Assembly: GCA_903958285.1 (NCBI GenBank)
Contig: CAJBSR010000424.1
Coordinates: 1 to 5,004, forward strand
Direction of reading: 5' to 3'
Origin: an uncultured Sphingomonadales bacterium
GTDB taxonomy: Bacteria; Pseudomonadota; Alphaproteobacteria; Sphingomonadales; Sphingomonadaceae
Length of the DNA stretch: 5,004 bases
Part shown: one piece after another, positions 1 through 5,004 of the stretch
Layout of the letters: each line of letters opens with the position of its first letter
Position numbering within the stretch: position 1 is the first letter of the stretch
Made by a program: the position numbers and the translations under genes
Notes under the pieces: generated by a model
What the model was told of the DNA's origin: nothing
The model's input: the letters and a program-made list of their open reading frames with translations, nothing else
Databases searched by the model: none

Positions 1-543
1 GATTGCTTCGCCAACTTCATGCTGACGGAGCATTTGCAGGATCAGGTCTTTGAGCCTCCGCTCGGTCCGCCCGGCTATCCGCGTCAGTTGGATCCCAACC
101 GGCAACCCTTCCCCACCAAGGACGGGCATCTCGTCATCGTGCCCTATACGGATGCGAAGATCATCAAGCTGTTTGAGCTGATGGGTGATTCCGATTTCCT
201 CGCGAACGCGCCGTTCAACACGCCCATGGGCCGGTTCCAGAACATGACCCCCATTTATGGGCGCATTGGGGAACTGACCCCACAGAAGACAACTGCCGAA
301 TGGCTGGAGATCCTGACGGAAAACGATTTCCCCGTCATGCCCGTCGCTGATTTGGGCGATGTCATTCACAATGATCATCTGGTGGCCACAGGCTTCTTCC
401 AGATGGCAGAGCACCCGACTGAAGGCACGATCCGCCAGATGTCGCCCCCCGTTCGTTATTCAGCCGACAAAGATCGGCCCATCGGCTTTGCACCAACGCT
501 TGGCCAACACACAGATGAGATCAAGAGAGAGGTTCAAGGCTGA
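1..543 (+). CDS. CoA-transferase family III (CaiB/BaiF-type), C-terminal part
   Basis: The frame is open from the first base and ends at TGA 541-543, giving 180 residues. Family members usually have about 380-400 residues, so roughly the first half lies outside the window. The sequence matches the C-terminal half of the family: a G-P-P-G-Y-P-R stretch followed by P-F-P-T-K-D-G-H-L-V-I-V near 100-145, then K-T-T-A-E-W-L-E-I-L and the P-V-M-P-V-A-D segment near 285-350, and the usual ending with P-x-L-G-Q-H-T-D-E-I (about 493-525). These enzymes move CoA from one acyl-CoA to another carboxylic acid in the cytoplasm. The catalytic Asp is in the missing part. The acid substrate cannot be told from this fragment, and a racemase relative (alpha-methylacyl-CoA racemase type) is not excluded. 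The stop overlaps the next start by one base (TGATG), so it is probably the upstream gene of the operon that follows. Confidence 0.88.
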   Translation, partial: DCFANFMLTEHLQDQVFEPPLGPPGYPRQLDPNRQPFPTKDGHLVIVPYTDAKIIKLFELMGDSDFLANAPFNTPMGRFQNMTPIYGRIGELTPQKTTAEWLEILTENDFPVMPVADLGDVIHNDHLVATGFFQMAEHPTEGTIRQMSPPVRYSADKDRPIGFAPTLGQHTDEIKREVQG

Positions 544-1637
544 TGCTGACCAAGGGCGACGAATATCCGATCCACCAGACACCGGAACCCATCGCCTATT
601 CGGGCACAGACCGGAATTTTTACGACCGCTATTTTTTCAACGGCTACAAGGCCGATGGCAGTGACTTTTTCGCTATCGCCTTTGGGGTCTACCCACATCT
701 GAACGTCGCGGACGCGCACTTCTCCTGCATCCGTGGCGATACCCAGCATTGCGTTCACGCCTCCCGGCTCCTCAACATGGAGCGGATGGACCTGACTGTC
801 GGCCCGATCACGATTGAGATCGTTGAACCGTTGAAGTCGCTGCGTGTCATCGTGGACAATCATGAGGGGATTTCAGCGGACCTGACCTTCACCGGCCGCG
901 CCTTCCCGTTGGAGGAACCGCGCTTTATCCGCCGCGTCGGGCCCCGCACCTTCATGGACTATACCCGCCTCACTCAGAATGGACATTGGCAGGGCTGGAT
1001 TGAAGTAGACGGCGTCCGTCATGACGTCAGCGGTGCTGTCGGCACGCGCGACCGCAGCTGGGGCATCCGCCCCATCGGCGCCAGCGATCCGCAACCCACC
1101 GTGCCGCAAGTCATTCCGCAATTCTATTGGCTGTGGAGCCCGGTCAATTTTGACGATGGGGCACTCTATTTCCACGTGAATGATGACGCGCATGGCCGCC
1201 CCTGGAACACGCGTGCCGTCTGGTGCCCAGATGGTGCGGGCGCGCATGAGATGGTTGAGAGCGAAGCCTGCAAGATGACCACTATGCTCAAGCCCGGTTG
1301 GCGCCATGCAGCGTCGGCTGAGATGACCGCGGAATTGCCCGATGGCCGCACGATCACGGCATCCTTTGAGCCCGGAACGCCCTTCCTCATGCGCGGCATC
1401 GGATATGGCCACCCTGAATGGACACATGGCGGCTGGAAGGGTGAACTCGCCGTTGCCCGTGAGGATATTGACCTAACAGCGATTGAGGCGGGACGCGCCG
1501 ATCATCTCCACATTCAGGCGATCTCACGCGTCACCATGACGTTGGGCAACGAGGAACGTCGCGGCACGGGCATCCTCGAACAGCTCATCCTCGGCGCTTA
1601 TGAGCCGCTTGGGCTGAAGAGCATCTTTAATGACTGA
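543..1637 (+). CDS. Conserved protein of unknown function, DUF7064/DUF7065-like
   Basis: This 364-residue protein has no signal peptide and no membrane segment that I can see. Its clearest marks are G-T-R-D-R-S-W-G-I-R at residues 167-176 and G-Y-G-H-P-E-W-T-H-G-G-W-K-G-E at about 287-301. I associate both with the DUF7064/DUF7065 pair, a beta-rich, lipocalin-like group distantly related to AttH and hydroxyneurosporene synthase; this comes from memory of the family and was not checked by a search. No catalytic function is established that I know of. The ATG at 543 is preferred because it overlaps the upstream stop (TGATG) and has a purine-rich GAGAGG at 527-532, ten bases upstream. The stop TGA 1635-1637 overlaps the next gene by eight bases. 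Proteins of this type sit beside APH-type phosphotransferases and CoA enzymes, as here, so a role in lipid, terpenoid or steroid metabolism is plausible but inferred. Confidence 0.85.
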   Translation: MLTKGDEYPIHQTPEPIAYSGTDRNFYDRYFFNGYKADGSDFFAIAFGVYPHLNVADAHFSCIRGDTQHCVHASRLLNMERMDLTVGPITIEIVEPLKSLRVIVDNHEGISADLTFTGRAFPLEEPRFIRRVGPRTFMDYTRLTQNGHWQGWIEVDGVRHDVSGAVGTRDRSWGIRPIGASDPQPTVPQVIPQFYWLWSPVNFDDGALYFHVNDDAHGRPWNTRAVWCPDGAGAHEMVESEACKMTTMLKPGWRHAASAEMTAELPDGRTITASFEPGTPFLMRGIGYGHPEWTHGGWKGELAVAREDIDLTAIEAGRADHLHIQAISRVTMTLGNEERRGTGILEQLILGAYEPLGLKSIFND

Positions 1638-2706
1638 GGCCGTCCCCACCCTCGCTGAGATGACGCCTGACTGGCTGACGCAGCGGCTGCGCGAGAACGG
1701 CTTTGACGCGACTGTTTCGGCTGTTGAGACGGGCCCCATCGGCACAGGTCAGGTCGGTGCGACGTATCGCCTGAAACTGACTTATGCGGGCGACCCGAAC
1801 GGGGCGCCGCCAACATTGGTGGCGAAGCTGCCGTCCAATGACCCTTTGAGCAAGGCGACCGGCAAGTCGCACATGACCTATATCCGCGAAAGCCGTTTCT
1901 ACCAGCTGTTCGCGGGTAAGCGCCCGATGGCTGTGCCCAATCATCTATTCATCGCCTTTGATGACGACAGCCATGATTTCGCGCTGCTGATGCATGATCT
2001 GCCGCGCCATGTGCAGGGCAACCAGTTGCTCGTGCCGACCCGTGGCGAGGCGGAATTAGCCATGGACGCCGCCGCTAGCATCCATGCCGGCTGGTGGGGT
2101 GACCCCGTGCTCGACACGTTCGACTGGTTGAACGGGACCAAGGCTGTGCCCCCGCAGATTGACGGCGAAGCGCTCTACACAGCCTTCTGGCCGGCTTTCT
2201 GTGACCGCTATGGGGACCGCGTGACCGCCGCCATGAAGACTGTTGGTGAGGCCTATTACGGTAACATTCAGCGTTGGTCCGACAGTCGCGCTGGGCCACG
2301 TTGCCTGACGCACAATGATTTCCGGCCTGACAATATGCTCTACTGCCCCGATGACGCGGAAAAGCCGATCATCATTGTGGATTGGCAGACCGTGGGCGTC
2401 GGCAGCGGCGCAGGCGATATTGCCTATTACCTCGGCACCGCGATGGACCCATCGACGCGGAAGGCGGAAGAGCGCGGCCTTCTGGCCCGCTACAGCGATG
2501 GGTTGGATCGCTATGGCGTGCCGGCCTCAGATTTGGCGGATCAGTGGGACGCCTATCGCGCGGCCTCTTTCGCCGGAATGATGATGGGTGTCACCGCATC
2601 GATGGTGGTCGGGCAGACGGATCGTGGCGATTCCATGTTCCTCGCCATGGCCGAACGCTCCGCTCATATGGTGCTCGACCATGCGGAGGTTGCGCTGCAA
2701 TTTTAA
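1630..2706 (+). CDS. APH-type small-molecule phosphotransferase
   Basis: This 358-residue cytoplasmic protein has the aminoglycoside-phosphotransferase/choline-kinase fold, close in style to the ecdysteroid-kinase-like branch. Visible in order: a glycine-containing nucleotide loop at about 35-48, the ATP-binding Lys in V-A-K (K66), a likely partner Glu in Y-I-R-E-S-R-F-Y (E87), the hinge-like F-A-L-L-M-H-D-L at 117-124, the catalytic loop H-N-D-F-R-P-D-N at 228-235 (D230 base, N235 metal), and the metal-binding I-V-D-W-Q with D251. All key residues are present, so it should be an active ATP-dependent kinase rather than a pseudoenzyme. Its substrate is unknown. Relatives include LvaA of Pseudomonas putida, needed for phosphorylation of 4-hydroxyvaleryl-CoA; that parallel suits a CoA-transferase operon but is inference. 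The start ATG lies inside the upstream gene (8-base overlap), with only a weak GAAG at 1616-1619, which suggests coupled translation. Antibiotic resistance is unlikely. Confidence 0.88.
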   Translation: MTEAVPTLAEMTPDWLTQRLRENGFDATVSAVETGPIGTGQVGATYRLKLTYAGDPNGAPPTLVAKLPSNDPLSKATGKSHMTYIRESRFYQLFAGKRPMAVPNHLFIAFDDDSHDFALLMHDLPRHVQGNQLLVPTRGEAELAMDAAASIHAGWWGDPVLDTFDWLNGTKAVPPQIDGEALYTAFWPAFCDRYGDRVTAAMKTVGEAYYGNIQRWSDSRAGPRCLTHNDFRPDNMLYCPDDAEKPIIIVDWQTVGVGSGAGDIAYYLGTAMDPSTRKAEERGLLARYSDGLDRYGVPASDLADQWDAYRAASFAGMMMGVTASMVVGQTDRGDSMFLAMAERSAHMVLDHAEVALQF

Positions 2707-2712
2707 TGGGTT

Positions 2713-2733
2713 GGCTGGGCGTGATGGCCCAGC

Positions 2734-2734
<1 letters not shown>
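2713..2734. terminator. Hairpin between convergent genes, probable two-way terminator
   Basis: GGCTGGGC (2713-2720) and GCCCAGCC (2727-2734) form a perfect 8-bp GC-rich stem with a 6-nt loop, GTGATG. It fills most of the 27-base gap between the kinase stop (2704-2706) and the pccA stop (TAG on the minus strand, 2734-2736), and it touches the last base of that stop codon. Neither side has a clean run of T, so it may work weakly, with help from Rho, or mainly as a transcript-end stabiliser. The position between two convergent genes favours use by both. Confidence 0.65.
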
Positions 2735-4596
<1,862 letters not shown>

Positions 4597-4611
<15 letters not shown>

Positions 4612-5004
4612 GAGCAGGGGCGCGGCGCCTTCGTGCAGAGCGAATGGATCGACTACACGCTGGCGCGCCGCACGCGCTACAGCGAGAACGTGCTGCGCAA
4701 CCGGCTGCAGCCCGCGCGGCAGATGCTGGCCGGCCGCGAGGAGGCGGCCGCGCCGGCGGTCGCGCAGGCACTCGGCCTGCGGCGGGGCGCGCGCGTGCTG
4801 GTGGCCGAGATGCTGCAGTTCGCCGGCGAGCAGCCGCTGGGCACCGCCACGATGTACTTCCCTGCCGCGCGCTTCGCGGGCCTGCTGGACCGGCTGGCCG
4901 CGGGCGAGACGGTCAGCGACGCGCTGGCGGCGCTGGGCGTGGCCGACTACAGCCGCGTGAGCAGCCGCATCACCACGCAGCTGCCCGACGAGGCGCTCGC
5001 GCAC
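4597..5004 (+). CDS. phnF: PhnF-like GntR/UTRA transcription regulator, internal fragment
   Basis: The plus frame beginning at 4597 is open to the window end (136 codons) and continues beyond it. It opens with G-L-I-R-I-E-Q-G-R-G-A-F-V, the typical end of a GntR winged helix-turn-helix with its small beta hairpin. It then passes I-D-Y-T-L-A-R-R-T-R-Y-S-E-N into a UTRA ligand-binding domain, with A-L-G-L-R-R-G-A-R-V-L near 4770-4800, T-M-Y-F-P-A at 4849-4866 and A-L-A-A-L-G-V-A-D-Y-S-R-V near 4921-4960. PhnF proteins (about 240 residues) control genes for phosphonate uptake and breakdown; the PhnF name rests on overall resemblance, and another HutC-type regulator is possible. The DNA-recognition helix and start codon are absent, so the fragment could not regulate as it stands. 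Its GC content and codon use differ sharply from everything to the left, so the neighbours say nothing about its job. Confidence 0.78.

Noticed and set aside
873..1427. A 184-codon minus-strand open frame opposite the DUF7064/7065-like gene
   Set aside because: The plus-strand frame is complete, coupled to both neighbours and carries family motifs. The minus product has no recognisable domain and is a by-product of high GC.
1630..2706. Aminoglycoside-resistance gene
   Set aside because: The fold is shared with resistance kinases, but the sequence style, length and CoA-transferase context match metabolic APH-type kinases. There is no resistance-island or mobile context.

Overview
The window reads as two pieces of DNA joined end to end. 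Bases 1 to about 4600 look like an alphaproteobacterial chromosome of roughly 60% GC, judged by protein style and hand counts. The last ~400 bases are a different kind of DNA: about 77% GC over 4681-4980, with the style of a high-GC betaproteobacterium such as a Burkholderiales member. Taxonomy is inferred from protein style only.

Layout. (1) Bases 1-2706, plus strand: three tightly packed genes, each overlapping the next. They are the C-terminal part of a family III (CaiB/BaiF-type) CoA-transferase, a 364-residue protein of unknown function with a G-T-R-D-R-S-W-G signature (DUF7064/DUF7065-like), and a 358-residue APH-type small-molecule phosphotransferase with intact kinase motifs. (2) Around 2713-2734: a perfect 8-bp hairpin with a 6-nt loop between convergent genes, probably a shared two-way terminator. 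(3) 2734 to about 4611, minus strand: the alpha subunit of propionyl-CoA carboxylase (pccA), complete at its C-terminus with the biotin site but lacking its first ~45 residues. (4) From about 4597/4611 to 5004, plus strand: part of a PhnF-like GntR/UTRA regulator without its DNA-binding N-terminus, running off the window.

How the genes work together. The three plus-strand genes are almost certainly one translationally coupled operon. A CoA-transferase beside an APH-type kinase suggests breakdown or modification of an unusual acid or hydroxylated lipid through CoA thioesters, with the substrate unknown. The neighbouring PccA would carry propionyl-CoA to methylmalonyl-CoA, which fits catabolism of odd-chain, branched or steroid-like carbon, but it is transcribed convergently and need not be linked. 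The regulator fragment should not be interpreted as part of this neighbourhood.

Main caution. pccA and the regulator are each cut at the same spot, inside a ~15-base stretch that reads sensibly as both genes. This is the pattern of an assembly or library chimera. It also leaves a minus-strand frame open to the window edge, so an automatic annotation would give PccA a false N-terminal extension of about 131 residues.
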